From NCBI GenBank assembly GCA_020747065.1, contig JAGMVK010000005.1, positions 2,170,001-2,234,000 on the forward strand: DNA of 64,000 bases, in the 5' to 3' direction. Source of the stretch: Cadophora sp. MPI-SDFR-AT-0126. Its lineage: Eukaryota > Ascomycota > Leotiomycetes > Helotiales > Ploettnerulaceae. Under the pieces are notes generated by a model that searched no databases, was not told where the DNA came from, and saw only the letters and a list, made by a program, of their open reading frames with translations. Of this stretch, positions 36,860 through 47,901 are shown in pieces. Positions within the stretch are counted from its first letter, which is position 1. Each line of letters opens with the position of its first letter. Both the position numbers and the translations under genes were made by a program.

Positions 36860-37347
36860 TGTTACGAACACTCCTAAGAGGTCGCGGGACCCTGGGAGGA
36901 GAAATCCTGTGAGCGGGCGCACTCCTAGGAACCAGGCGGCTCCTAGGAGCGCGGCTCCCTGAAGCCCGGAGGCCTCTAGGAGACACAGGTCACCTGGTTA
37001 TAGTTTATAATAGTATTTTAGGACACAGCGATTTAGCCACAGGTTTCTGCGGCCGGGGTTATGTGATAGATCCCTAGATCCCTGGATCCCTTACTTATGA
37101 AAGGGATCTAAGGATCTAAGAATCCAGGACTTCAGGGAATCTAAGGAATCCTAATACAGCGAGGGTTCTATATAAGTAGATAGCATTTCCTACTATAGAT
37201 AAAAGCCTTATACTTAACTCAAATACAGTATTATTATATACTTAGTAACTTGTAACGGTTATCAGTCTTAATCAGTGACAGCGTCCCTACCTACTACCCC
37301 ACCAACCTTCGCACTCTCGAGCAATACCAGCCCGACCGTACGTTACA
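36860..37347. repeat. Solo LTR, weakly RIP-mutated
   Basis: 488 bp, starting TGTTACGAAC and ending GTACGTTACA, flanked by TAATT (36855-36859 and 37348-37352). No internal element sequence is attached, so this is probably the product of LTR-LTR recombination. A strongly mutated second copy of 491 bp lies at 50863-51353. The start holds repeated CTCCTAGGAG-like palindromic motifs. Confidence 0.88.
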
Positions 37348-37352
37348 TAATT

Positions 37353-38917
37353 ATTCTACTATAATTATTTATATTTACTATAATATTATATATACTATTA
37401 TTAAAAAGAGAAATAACTATTAAAATTTAATATAATTATATAAAAGAACTTAAGATTTAAGAGCATTTCTTATTTTACATGTATAATTCCTTATACTAAT
37501 ATTATAATCCTTTATACTATACCTTTAATATACATACACTTAACCTCTAAAGTCCTTAAAAGACTAGAGTTTAATTTTTCTTAAACACTACTTTTAATCA
37601 AGAACCCTATAGCTTTACCTATCGTAACACTCTATCTTATGAATTGCTACAAATACGCCGTAACCGAGACGTGTTTTCAGCTCCGGGGATTGAATAATTG
37701 TTATAGTGGTAATGGACTTAGTGGGGAATTCACGAGAGTCGAATTGGGCTGACGTTGGTCGTCCCTTGCGAAGCCGCGAGTTCGCGTGAACCTGAGCTGG
37801 GGTGACCTGTATGTTCTCCTAATATAGTAACTTATTAGATACAATCATAGCACAGCAAGTCCTAATATATTTATACGCCTCACCACTTACATTATCTTTG
37901 CCTAAGCCATATGTGCTTAGAATGTTACTCTTCTGTAACTCGTACATTCCGTTCCTGATCCGCACTCGCAATCGGTGCTGGAAAAGTCAGGAGAGAAGGC
38001 GTTGAGTTTCTTAACGCATGAGCCAAAACTCGCAGCCTGCTTGGGCAGGAGAGTTGGTGGGAGGAGGCAATCGTTTGTGACGGGTGGGAGAACTCTGATG
38101 TTTGTCATATAATGAACCAATATATGGGTGTAGCATTGTGTGAGAGCCTCTTGTCTCTCACTAGTAAGATACTGTGGCATTGGAAAGCTCAATGCGTTAC
38201 ATACCAGGCTTGGGATAGTTGGCCCACAAAGAGAGAGGCAAGCGGTGTGGGACTCGAATGTGAACGAATAACAATGCCGATACCCTTGTACAGCGTCATC
38301 GTCAGATGAGCTTACAACATTCGAGCGACAAATTGCGGCTGGCTTCCTTGTGAGTTCCCTGGTAAATGCGAGTTGACAGCCTAGATGTTGCTGACTGAAT
38401 AGATCGTGGTCTAGCCTGCTCGTTGGGATGCGGAGAGCAGGGGCCAACACTGCGTAAGCACAAATCTGGTTAATACTCTCTTTGCCGACTTGCTAAGATT
38501 CTGATATCCTTGTCCTTGGAAGTTCTTTAGTGCTCCATCACAGCATCTGCACCGTTCTCGTCTCAAGAGTAAGTAAACAGTTGTGCCGTCGAATACCCTT
38601 AAAAGTTGGAGTATGCCTCTGAATCTAACAGACTGATAAGCGAGACGAGCCTGAGTCAGCGAGTCCCAGCCCTTCGAAGAGTGAAATGATTTTTAAAAAG
38701 ACGTGTAGTTTTAGGGACTTTGGAAGACATTTGCACGCATATCTTAAGACGGATGTTTTTGATTGCATGCATCTCAAAGTATTCACTAAATCTCGTTTCT
38801 CTTGATAGTATTTTACGAAAGAAATTCCCCACCTTGTCATTATATGAAAATCGGTGATCCAGAAAGCAAGGAAACTCGTTAAGAAGTGCGTATTGGCTGA
38901 GGTAAATTTGATAAATT
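37353..38917. other. Transition from AT-rich DNA to gene island; no convincing gene
   Basis: 37353-37650 is AT-rich and carries, at about 37450-37640, the second copy of the old repeat seen at 16885-17100. From about 37650 the base composition becomes balanced. Open frames here (for example minus 37917-38450, which begins without ATG, and minus 38656-38985) lack introns, known domains and a plausible start, and I leave them uncalled. The last few hundred bases are the 3' flank of the carrier gene. Confidence 0.5.
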
Positions 38918-40011
38918 TTAGAAGTGTCCAGTTCTACTGCAAATGTTGACAATATTATCGTACACAGAAAATACGATGCCCCCACTCAGGACCAATCTCC
39001 CTAACCTCATCGTGCTTCCAGCCCAAAATCCTCTGATCCCACTATCTTTTAGCACACTCACCATCGCCTCTAGTGTCCCTGCTCCAGCACTACTCTGCGC
39101 CCTAGTCTTAACAGTGTCAAATGGCTGAGTTGCGTACACTGTAATTGTGCCTGCAGCAGCACCAGTAAGGAAAGTCGTTAATGTATTCTGAGGAACTTTG
39201 TGTCTTTTTGATGCATCTCGCATGATAGTGTAAGATCCCATGCGCACAGCTGAAGTTGCCGATTGCTTCATCGTTGTGGAAGCCAGTCCTCTGTAGAGAT
39301 TACCAAGGCCCCTTTCAGCGACTAAAACACGTGCTGCATGGAACGTTCCCTTAAAGCGCTTTTGACTTCTCGAATCATCAATAAGCGCTGTTTTTAAACG
39401 TTCTGTTGGAGTCACGGCCAGAACGCTTTCAACGCATCCTGCTAAACTTCCAGCGAGGATAGCCCTGCCTCCTGATATCTTGCCATTGTCATCGGCAAGC
39501 GCTTGCTTGATGGTATCAAAAGTAAGAAAGCGGACTCCTGCTTTAAAAGCTGTTCCCTATACAATCTTCAGTCTGATCGTATGTGTGGAGATGAGAGCTA
39601 GAAGTGATACTTACCACTACGAGGGTTGAACATCCGGTGTAGAGGCCAGAGATGCCCTCAGTCTTGACAACATTCTTGAGCAGACGATATATCGATGTCT
39701 TGCCTGAAGTCTTGGATCCAAGCTGACTACGCGTTTTGGCAAATTCGAATGGATACTGCACAATTAATAAGCATCATATCTTCAGATAGATCTTGGTAAA
39801 CAAGCTTACGGTTGTGGCTGCCTCAACCCCACCTGCAACACCACCTGCAAATAACGATAGCCCAGGAGTAATGTGTTCTCTCTAAAAGTAGTTAGCGCGT
39901 CATTGCTCACAATTAAAGAGGCTGATAAGTATAATAAATAATTACCTTGACCGAGGGTGCTGCTGCTGGTAGATCACGTGGCACTACTTGGGTTATCGCT
40001 AGCGCAGACAT
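38918..40011 (-). CDS. Mitochondrial tricarboxylate (citrate)-type carrier
   Basis: Four exons, all joined in phase 0 (40011-39946, 39881-39810, 39755-39615, 39556-38918), give 305 residues, the normal length for the SLC25 family. Three carrier repeats each show the P-x-[DE]-x-x-[KR] signature: PFEFAK (48-53), PTERLK (143-148) and PFDTVK (238-243). GGVAGGVEAATT before the first signature and TPTERLKTALIDD in the second repeat are typical of the tricarboxylate-carrier branch (yeast Ctp1, Aspergillus MttA, Ustilago Mtt1). The protein would exchange a tricarboxylate across the mitochondrial inner membrane. The gene is divergent from the Zn2Cys6 regulator, sharing 395 bp. The exact substrate (citrate, cis-aconitate or other) cannot be told from sequence. 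Confidence 0.9.
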
Positions 40012-40406
40012 TTTCTTCTCTTTGTTTCTCTACCGGAAGTGGATAAATTGGGGCTCCAACATCAAGAATCATCCTTCAAAGAATAGGGAATGTGGCCGTA
40101 CATGGCTGATGATATCTCGTTCCAATCTTGGAGTGGAGGCGGATTCTTGGTCTTGGCTTTTGACCCGGAGCTTCTTCGGTGAAGTCTGGCCGCGGGAACT
40201 TGTTGCCCGTGGCATCTCGGCAGTGGCAACACCACCATCTCTGAACTTGAATCCGTTGTCGCCCGCGGACAAGTTTCCATCCAGCACACAGCACATTCAT
40301 TCCATTTTTTCGTCGAGAAATCAACTCCACGCCGTATCTCTTGCGCCGTTCGTTCCACGGCGCATACGGTATTACTTTTCACATTTGATTCCACGTGCCG
40401 ACCGCC
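40012..40406. promoter_or_regulatory. Divergent promoter of the carrier and regulator genes, with a CGG direct repeat
   Basis: This is the only sequence between the two start codons. At 40358-40369 two CGG triplets stand six bases apart in direct orientation, the kind of half-site pair bound by Zn2Cys6 proteins. CACGTG lies at about 40392-40397. Autoregulation by the adjacent regulator is an inference. Confidence 0.35.
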
Positions 40407-42962
40407 ATGAACAAGGGGCGACGAGCCCCGCGAGCCTGTCAATTCTGTCGAGTTCGCAAGGTAGGTGGATGATTGCTTGTCCCCCACAGCGAGGCATTCT
40501 TCCCCAAGTTTGGAGCGGGGCGATGAGAAGCGATGTGATATGAAGCCTGCTGACCTCATCATGGTAGTTGAAATGCGATAACGTGGTTCCGCAATGTATG
40601 AATTGTAGTAGCTATGGAAAGGAGTGTGTCTATGTTGAGCTCCCAAAGAAGCCCAGACCTTCTAGTGCAAAGGTTGCAAGGCTCGAAGAAGAAATCCAGA
40701 GGTTGCGAGCGCAATCGCAGTCACAGTCGCGGTCCCAATCCCAATCCCAGCCGCCATCATTTGAAGACCACCACATTACACTTCAGGACCAAACTGAAGC
40801 ACAGAATGCAGTCGAACAGTCACCTTTATCGACACTTACGCCTTCTGGCAGTGAAAACCATAGCGTTGGAGAACCCAGTCATACCGCCGCTGCTGTTAAA
40901 CCTCGCGAGGATTCGATCGCGGGCAATCAGCAGCAGGACTCCTTTTCCGGGGCCACAAGCAGATCAAGGCGGCTTGTTCCGCCCGGCGATTCGGTGAGCT
41001 ACTATGGAAGAACAAGTGCTTTGTTTGAGGATGGCCATACTGGACCGCATCAAGATTCGAGGGGCGCAAATATGAGCTTGGCCGGCCAAGTATCGGAGAA
41101 AACTCAATTAATCCTAATGGGCGAAGCCGCCCGACAAAGTACATTTTTCCTATGTCTGGTGTTGCTTAAAATACTAACTAAACTCAAGGGCAGATGGAGA
41201 GCATCAATTACAGCTCTGGTCGGCTTGATTTTGATGGCGTTGATCCGGAGCTGGGAATGCATCTTCTTTCGCTCCACTGGAACCGACAGCATCACTCATC
41301 TCTGATCACATACCGACCAGCTTTCATGCGCGACATGGCATGTGAAGGTCCATACTTCTCGAAGCTCCTTCTCAACGCCATATATTTTGGTGCATCGAAA
41401 TTTAGTCCACGTCCCGAGATGCGCAGCAATCGCAGATTAGCTAGTCAGCCCTTCCGTCAGCGTGTAAGAGAGCTCTTGGGTGGAGCATTGGATCGTAGTA
41501 AAATCACTACCATACAAGCTCTTCTCATCATGACGAGCTCCTTATTCGCTTTGGGAGATGAGAGGAGTGCATCATGGCTTTACGCAGGGACGGCTTTCAG
41601 GATGATCATTGATCTTGGACTGCATATTGACGACCTTTCCTCGTCAACGTCACGAAAATTATCGGAGGAAGATTATGAGATTAAACGTAGAGTGTTCTGG
41701 GGCGCTTTTGGTCAGCGCTCTTGCCTACCAACCATTGATCTGCATGCTGACAGACTCTAGTTGTTGACAAAATCCAGTCCCTTTACCAGGGAAGGCCCAT
41801 GAGCCTCCAAGAAGCGGACACCAGAGTTCCAATGATTTTCCAGGACAATTTTGAAGAGCTGGAAAGCTGGCAGCCACAAGCCTTCCAAGGGACACAGAAT
41901 TATCCAGGCTCACCGACGTATTCGGTATCAACTTTTACGGAGTTATGCAAGCTAAGTGTCGTAATGAACGACATCTTGAACAAAGTCTATGCTGAGAAAA
42001 CAACGAAACGAGGGCCAGAAAGACTAGCAGAGGATCTCAAGTCCTTGCACGCAGACCTTGAGAACTGGGAGACGGCATTGCCATATCATTTGAGATTCGA
42101 AAACATTGGAGGATCGGGCGTGGTCCCACCACCCCACGTTCTTTCACTACAAGCAATGCATAAAGTTTTGTTGATACTGCTCCATCGTCCGTTCGTCTCA
42201 GAAGGCCACCTCCACTCGGCATCCCCTTCGATTCCAACTAATTCGTTTGCGATATGTGCAATGTCTGCTACTAAAATCGTGCAACTTCTCCGCATTTACC
42301 ACAGGACATTCTCTATTCAACAAGCACCATATCTTATGTCGTACGCAACGTATGTCAGTGCAACAATCCACGTGCGAATCGCTGCTCAGAGAGGTCCTGG
42401 CTCAGAAGCCCATACAAGCTTGGCGACTTGTTTATCTGTCTTTGGGAGGAATGAAGAAACAAACTGGGCCGTGCAAAGGGCACGAACCGTAATTTTAAAT
42501 CTAATGGATCGAATGAATGTTCAAATTCCCGAGGCAATCGAAGTTGATGGAACTATTGGCAATTCGTCCGAGACCGCTCCCGTAGCCCGGGGAGGGCAAC
42601 TTCCAACTCCTCATGAGCGGCACGATGCCAATCCTCATGAGCGGCACGATGCCAATCCTCATGAGCGGCACCATCAGAGAGATGTTGACTCGGGGATGTA
42701 TAATCAGGTCGCTGGTGAATTGGATATGGATGCTATAATTCAAAGCTTCATCAACGAACAACAGAACAATATGTCGAAGATTGATCCAAACTTCGCTCGT
42801 CCTGAGAATCAACGTTTCGCTACGTCAGGAAATTCCAATCTTACGCAACCCTTTTTCGATATGTCTTATGGTGGTGCTTCGACGTGGAATGAAGTCGACA
42901 ATTCCACTGTACAGGACATGTTATTTGGGTTCAATGGCGAAGCATTGGATGGTATCTGGTGA
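40407..42962 (+). CDS. Zn2Cys6 transcription factor with fungal-specific middle homology domain
   Basis: Four exons (40407-40460, 40568-41138, 41189-41710, 41761-42962) give 782 residues. The zinc cluster C11-X2-C14-X6-C21-X6-C28-X2-C31-X6-C38 is split by the first intron. It is followed by a basic linker and a coiled coil (VARLEEEIQRLRAQ) with a Ser/Gln run, then a low-complexity stretch. The fungal transcription-factor domain lies at about residues 210-480 (HHSSLITYRPAFM, LLLNAIYFGASKFSPRP, EIKRRVFWGAF then VVDKIQSLYQGRP). The C-terminus is acidic and Asn-rich, suiting activation. The type is close to NIT-4/NirA-like regulators. Its place between the carrier and the permeases suggests that it controls this cluster. 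The first ATG gives the usual short leader before the zinc cluster. Confidence 0.9.
42609..42671 (+). repeat. 24-bp coding tandem repeat in the regulator
   Basis: Two full units and a partial third of CCTCATGAGCGGCACGATGC plus CAAT. They encode PHERHDAN twice and then PHERH. The unit length keeps the frame, so repeat number could vary without breaking the protein. Confidence 0.85.
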
Positions 42963-43039
42963 TGAAATAGGACAATTGCATTCAAATCATAATCTAGCTA
43001 CAATACAGGTCATGATGTCTCTCATGTACTTTGCCATTT

Positions 43040-44877
43040 CTACTCCTTGTGCTCAATCCTACTTTCTCCTTTCTCAGAGTCATCGAGACGTGGGAATAAA
43101 TGACGGTCGGCGCCAGGAACCCCAAACAATGCATCCATATCCTCGAGAGACAGCCCCTTGGTCTCCGGAACAATGAAATAAACAAATGGTACAGCCAAAG
43201 TCAAGCATGCTGCGAACACGAAGTATGTTCCATATTCGATGTTCGTGAGCATGTATGGCACACTTCGAGCGATGACGAAGTTGAGCAGCCAATGGGTTGC
43301 TGTACAGATTGCCACACTAAGACTGCGGATGCGAAGACTATTAACTTGTTAATTTGATCCAAAAGTATAGAAATATCATGGAAGGACGGAATAGCTTACG
43401 GAAAAATCTCGCTGCAATAAATCCATGGTATTCCAGCCCACGAGAGACAAAAACCAATTGCATAAATGTAGACCATGACAGCTGCGGCATAACCACTCGC
43501 AGTAATGGGTACGTGCTTAGTGGTATTGCTGATCGGGTGAGACTTAACGATCCCACCAATGCTCCACATAGAAATAGCCTGTCAATTCATTAGTATAGGT
43601 TCCTTGCAATGATAACCAGCTGGGTACTTGCAGCAATGACGCTACCTACGATGAGCAGGTTTGTTCGGCCGAACTTATCGACTATAAAATACATGGTAAT
43701 CGAGATAGCAACCAGGCGCACGATACCGTAAAGTCCAGTGGAGATAAGACCCGTATTTGAGCCAGTGAGTCCAATACTCTTGAAAATGCGAGGAGAATAG
43801 TACTGCATCGAGTAATCAGCATACATTAAGTAGCCTCGCAACCCTCAAGAAAACTCACATTGATGGCGTTGCTGCCAGCCATTTGCATGAACACAAAGAT
43901 CATTACTCCAATGGCAATTCTGTTTCTATTCCCTGGCATCATCATCTCTCGGAATTCTGCAATCAGTCCTTTGCCGTGGGTAGCACGTCTTTCTTGTTCA
44001 ATCTGGTCCGTGACGCGATAGATCTCCTCGACAACATATTCGTGATCTTCTGGGAGGTTTCTGAGCTTCGAAAGTACTGCGGTTGCCTCCTCGCGGCTTC
44101 TAAACCGAGCAATCCACCTAGGTGATTCTGGGAGGAAGATCATGCCGAGAACAAGAAGACCGCCGGGGATGAGCTGAACGGCAAAAGGGACTCGCCATTG
44201 AACCGAGGTTGGGGCTATATGCTTTTGGACTCCATAGTTAATCCAGAAGCCAATACAGGTCCCGATCTGGACTCCCATTTCATATATACCAACAAGACGA
44301 CCTCGAATTGATGGTGGTGAAACTTCGGCGACGTACAAGGGGACAAGCATGCTTGCACCACCAACACCCTAAGCAGAACGTTAGAAATCGCCCGACAAAT
44401 TTTGTCCATCATACTTACGAGGCCACCAACTGCTCTTCCAACAAACATTACTACAGTGTTGCCAAACGATACAACCTGCAAGAGCGACCCAATGGAGAAA
44501 ACGACCCCGGCAAGCATCAACGTAATTCTTCTTCCCAGTTTATCGCCCAATGGAGCCGCGAGGAGGGCGCCAAAGAAACAGCCTGCTTGAAGGAGGGAGA
44601 CAATGTTTGCCGCAAACGCATCTGACTTTTTGGCAGAGGCGCCTTTCAGCCCGAAATCCCTAAGGCAATGTTAATTTGGATGTTGGTGCATGATTGATGG
44701 AACGATATCTTACTTGAGGAATGGAGCGAGGGTGATTGAAGTTCCAATGAAAGCTAAATCATATCCAAAAAGGAACGCCCCCATAGAAGAAACTATAGCA
44801 AGGATATAAACCCGCCAGTTGTAAATTTCTTTAGGCGCAGGCACCGCCAGCTCGATTGACGGCAAGGACGCCTTCAT
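43040..44877 (-). CDS. MFS sugar-porter family permease, quinate-permease-like
   Basis: Six exons (44877-44714, 44659-44419, 44368-43859, 43802-43632, 43578-43400, 43337-43040) give 520 residues, the usual size for 12-helix sugar porters. Family signatures are GDKLGRR (93-99), PESPR (215-219), the loop-10 region with GRTN, and PETKG near the C-terminus followed by LSLEDMDALFG. The N-terminus (KEIYNWRVY...GYDLAFIGT) and WINYGV resemble fungal quinate permeases (QutD type) more than hexose transporters. It is a plasma-membrane proton symporter by family; the substrate is unproven. Intron 4 has a GC donor (GCAAGT) rather than GT. It ends 77 bp from the convergent regulator gene. Confidence 0.88.
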
Positions 44878-45521
44878 GGTAGCAGGTTTAAAGATCTGTC
44901 ACTTGATCTTGGATAATTTATGCTAAGAGTATGCGAAATAAGTGGCGACTTGACCTGGCAGGAATGGTTCTTGTCATGGCCAAGGAAGTTGTTTAAATAT
45001 ATCTTCTCAGGCATTGATCGGACGATGCTTATTCACTCCACAAATCTGGGGTGACAGGCCAAGGATCGGATGTGTGCGGGGTTAAAACTTTGCAGGTTTC
45101 TAGACCCGGGTAACTGGCATTGGGACGAGTTCGGATAACCAATCGTGGAAGTCGGGTTGAAATCGTTGACTGTTTTCCATGGCACAGGAGTTCCCGTGGG
45201 CCGTCAATGCCTAGTGACCATAACTGAGCTGGCCGAGTCAGTATGTGCGAATAGGTGGGAAAACCTAGTCATGGCGGCAAAGTGCTTTGTGTGACACAAA
45301 CTTTCTTAACATCTATCTTCAATTCGAAGCGACGCCAATCAACAATAGTAATCGATCCTAAGTTCATAGAGGTTGATCATGCAAAAGATACAAGTTAATT
45401 CAATGGAACAAATGCGACGCCCTCGTTCCCAGCCGATAATTTTTTGCCTGCCACGAATCTTCCATAAGAACTACAGCAAGGTGCAATAAGTTCGCGACCT
45501 CACTGCACCCTATTGTAGGGT
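44878..45521. promoter_or_regulatory. Upstream region of the quinate-type permease; 3' flank of the anion permease
   Basis: 644 bp of balanced composition without a coding frame. It should hold the promoter of the permease that starts at 44877 and the terminator of the gene ending at 45522. I see no specific regulatory motif. Confidence 0.4.
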
Positions 45522-47248
45522 TTAGTACTGGTACCTCCATCCCTTTTCGTTCCCGGACTGCTCCGTCCATCCCTCTGACTCATCAAGAATCGCATTCAAT
45601 TTCTTGGCTCTCCGTTTGATTCCCCAGCAAAGCAGAACCGTCGAGAAGCAACCAAACAAGATCAATCCTCCTCCGAGTCTATAGAATGGCTCTTGAGAAG
45701 TTGGGAAAAAGTAGGGACTGAACCAGTGACTCGTCTGACTGACACAATTGGCAATAGCAATCAATGCTGCTTTTTTGCTTCTCGGTGCAGGCACCAGTTG
45801 CGTTTCCCAAGACAGTTGGAGGTTCAATCCGGAATACGTGCCACTGATGAGGAGAATGACACCAAAGTAACGAGCGCCCACGTTAAGTGAAGCAATAAGG
45901 ATAGAGGTTCCTAAAGCGCTGAAAACGATAGGGATAACGATGTGGTAGCACGATTCCTGGAAACGACCAGATGTATAGGCACAAAGACATGCAACACCAT
46001 ATGCAATGGCGTAGGGTGGCGCTTGGACGAGGTACGTTGTCAATCCATCGAAGCCGAAAGTCCTGATGATCTGAGGGGTGGTGTTAGCATGTGTATCCCA
46101 AAAAGGGGTGGAGTTCTTACAGAAGGAAAGAAGTCCTTAAAGCTCTGGGCATTGATGAGAGAGAAGTGCATTCCACAGAAGAGCCATGTAAATGGATCCT
46201 TGACAGCCTCTTTTATGCCATCCCAAGTACCACCAACGCCCTCTTCTTTACCACCGTTAGATAGAAGCACGCGATACTGCGCCATGTCGCGCTCTTGTTG
46301 GGAGAGCCACTTGGTATTATTTGGCCAGTCAGGCAGCAAAAAAAACGCAGCAACAGCAACTAGAATGGATGCTGCGCCCTCGATGACAAAAAACCATTGC
46401 CAAGAGCGTAAGCCAGCAACACCTTTCATGTGCTGTAGAATGCCAGCAGCAAGGAAACCGGATATAATATTTGAAATCGTGTTGCCGGCATGCCAAATGG
46501 CCATGCGCATGGGATTCTCTTCCTTTGTGTACCATGAAGATGTCACTTTGCGCCCATTAGCGAGAATGCTAAATAACTATCAAGGTTAGGCACGTACTCA
46601 AAGTAATTCCCGGGAAAAATGGCGCTTCAGTCAAGCCGATGCAGAATCGAATGAGGCAAAACCCGATACCACTATTTTCTTGTCAGGCTTGCATCTTCTT
46701 CTCATGATATCTCAATATGACTTACTTTGTCATGGCAGGCATGCAAATAGTGCAGATACTCCAAGCAAGCATCATACCAGGCAAGAGCTTACTCGGGTTT
46801 GCTTTCGCAAGCCACAGATTTCCCGGCAACTGGCCGATCAGATACCCGACATAAAACGTGGAGATACCCGCATTCCACACGGTATCCGACATGTGAAGGT
46901 CTTTCTGCAGGCCGGCAAGTCTGGCATTAGATACATTTATCCGATCAAGATAGCTGCAAGACGGTCCCTATTAGCTGGGATTTCATGAAGCGAGTGCGGG
47001 CATGGTGATAGGGGGTTTCACTTCATGAGAAACATGATTGTGATCGTAGGCATCAATCGCCAATCAATCTTGCGTCGAACCTGTTTATTGAGATCGTCCA
47101 TTTGTTGTGCACTTAGGTCTCGAAGGCTATCGAAGCGACCCTGAATCTCCAGGGGTGACAGTGGGCCATTAGGAATTGCATACTCCTTCTGCTCGATATC
47201 CACTTTCGCAGCTTCGGCTCCGTGAGTAAGATGATCTGGGGTAGACAT
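45522..47248 (-). CDS. MFS permease of the anion:cation symporter (ACS) family
   Basis: Five exons (47248-47022, 46953-46726, 46671-46598, 46545-46121, 46070-45522) give 500 residues. Exon joins restore the ACS hallmark sequences: KIDWRLMPTITIMFLM then NYLDRINVSNARLAGLQKDL, WNAGISTFYVGYLIGQLPGN, RFCIGLTEAPFFPGITL, SSWYTKEEN and FVIEGAAS. The relatives are Dal5/Tna1-like carriers of organic anions such as allantoate, nicotinate, pantothenate and carboxylates. Residues 1-65 are a hydrophilic cytoplasmic tail. It is divergent from the PrpF-family gene (about 650 bp shared). Uptake of an organic acid for that enzyme is a fair guess. ATG 47248 is the first in-frame ATG. Confidence 0.9.
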
Positions 47249-47901
47249 GGTGTGCTTTGCGATCGGCAATATTTGTGCCGAATGAGGGTGCGTCCGTCAA
47301 TTCTCAGTTACCAACACCAAAGTAGTTGGGAACATTGAGAGTGCGATGAGATGAACGAAGCCGTTATCGTTGCCCTCTCTTATAGACATTTGATTCTACC
47401 TCTACACAGTCAACACAGCATCTATTTGGTGCGGGGTGCAGCAAGTCAAGAATTTTCCAAGCATTGGCGATATTTGGCAGAGCTCGCAGAGGCGCAATAT
47501 CTCTCCTCTAAAATTCATTCCAGAGCAAGTCAGCTATGTCTAGTTGCTCCACGCACCAATCGCGGGGACGAAGAGAATCCCAAGATAGACCAACGGGCCA
47601 TGCGCCAAGTGCAGGCTTGGACGGGGCAGCCCCAAGTGTGCCGCGACTTACCTCCACTCGCCGAAGGGGTACATTCCCGTGGGACCTTCGCAACCGTGGC
47701 GAGCCTCCATCCGTGGATACTCTTCTGGAATATTTCGTTGTTTGAGTCCATCTATGGAGTCTTGCCATGGCAAAACATTTGCCGTGGCATCCCCATCGAC
47801 ATCGACGACAAACCTGCAACCAGATGTCCTAGTAGAAGCAAAACAAGGGAAAATTTGAGAGCTCGGATAATCGTCTCCGGAATAGAAATGGAGAATCATA
47901 A
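47249..47901. promoter_or_regulatory. Divergent promoter of the anion permease and the PrpF-family gene
   Basis: 653 bp between the two start codons. A long plus-strand frame (47351-48073) crosses it but is out of frame with the isomerase, has no recognisable similarity and overlaps the isomerase exon; I take it as chance. No clear operator is seen. Confidence 0.4.

Noticed and set aside
37917..38450. 177-codon minus-strand frame
   Set aside because: Opens with GTG/TTG instead of ATG, with scattered Cys and no domain. Not enough to call a gene.
38656..38985. 109-codon minus-strand frame overlapping the carrier's 3' end
   Set aside because: Out of frame with the carrier and overlapping its last exon; without ATG-supported structure or similarity.
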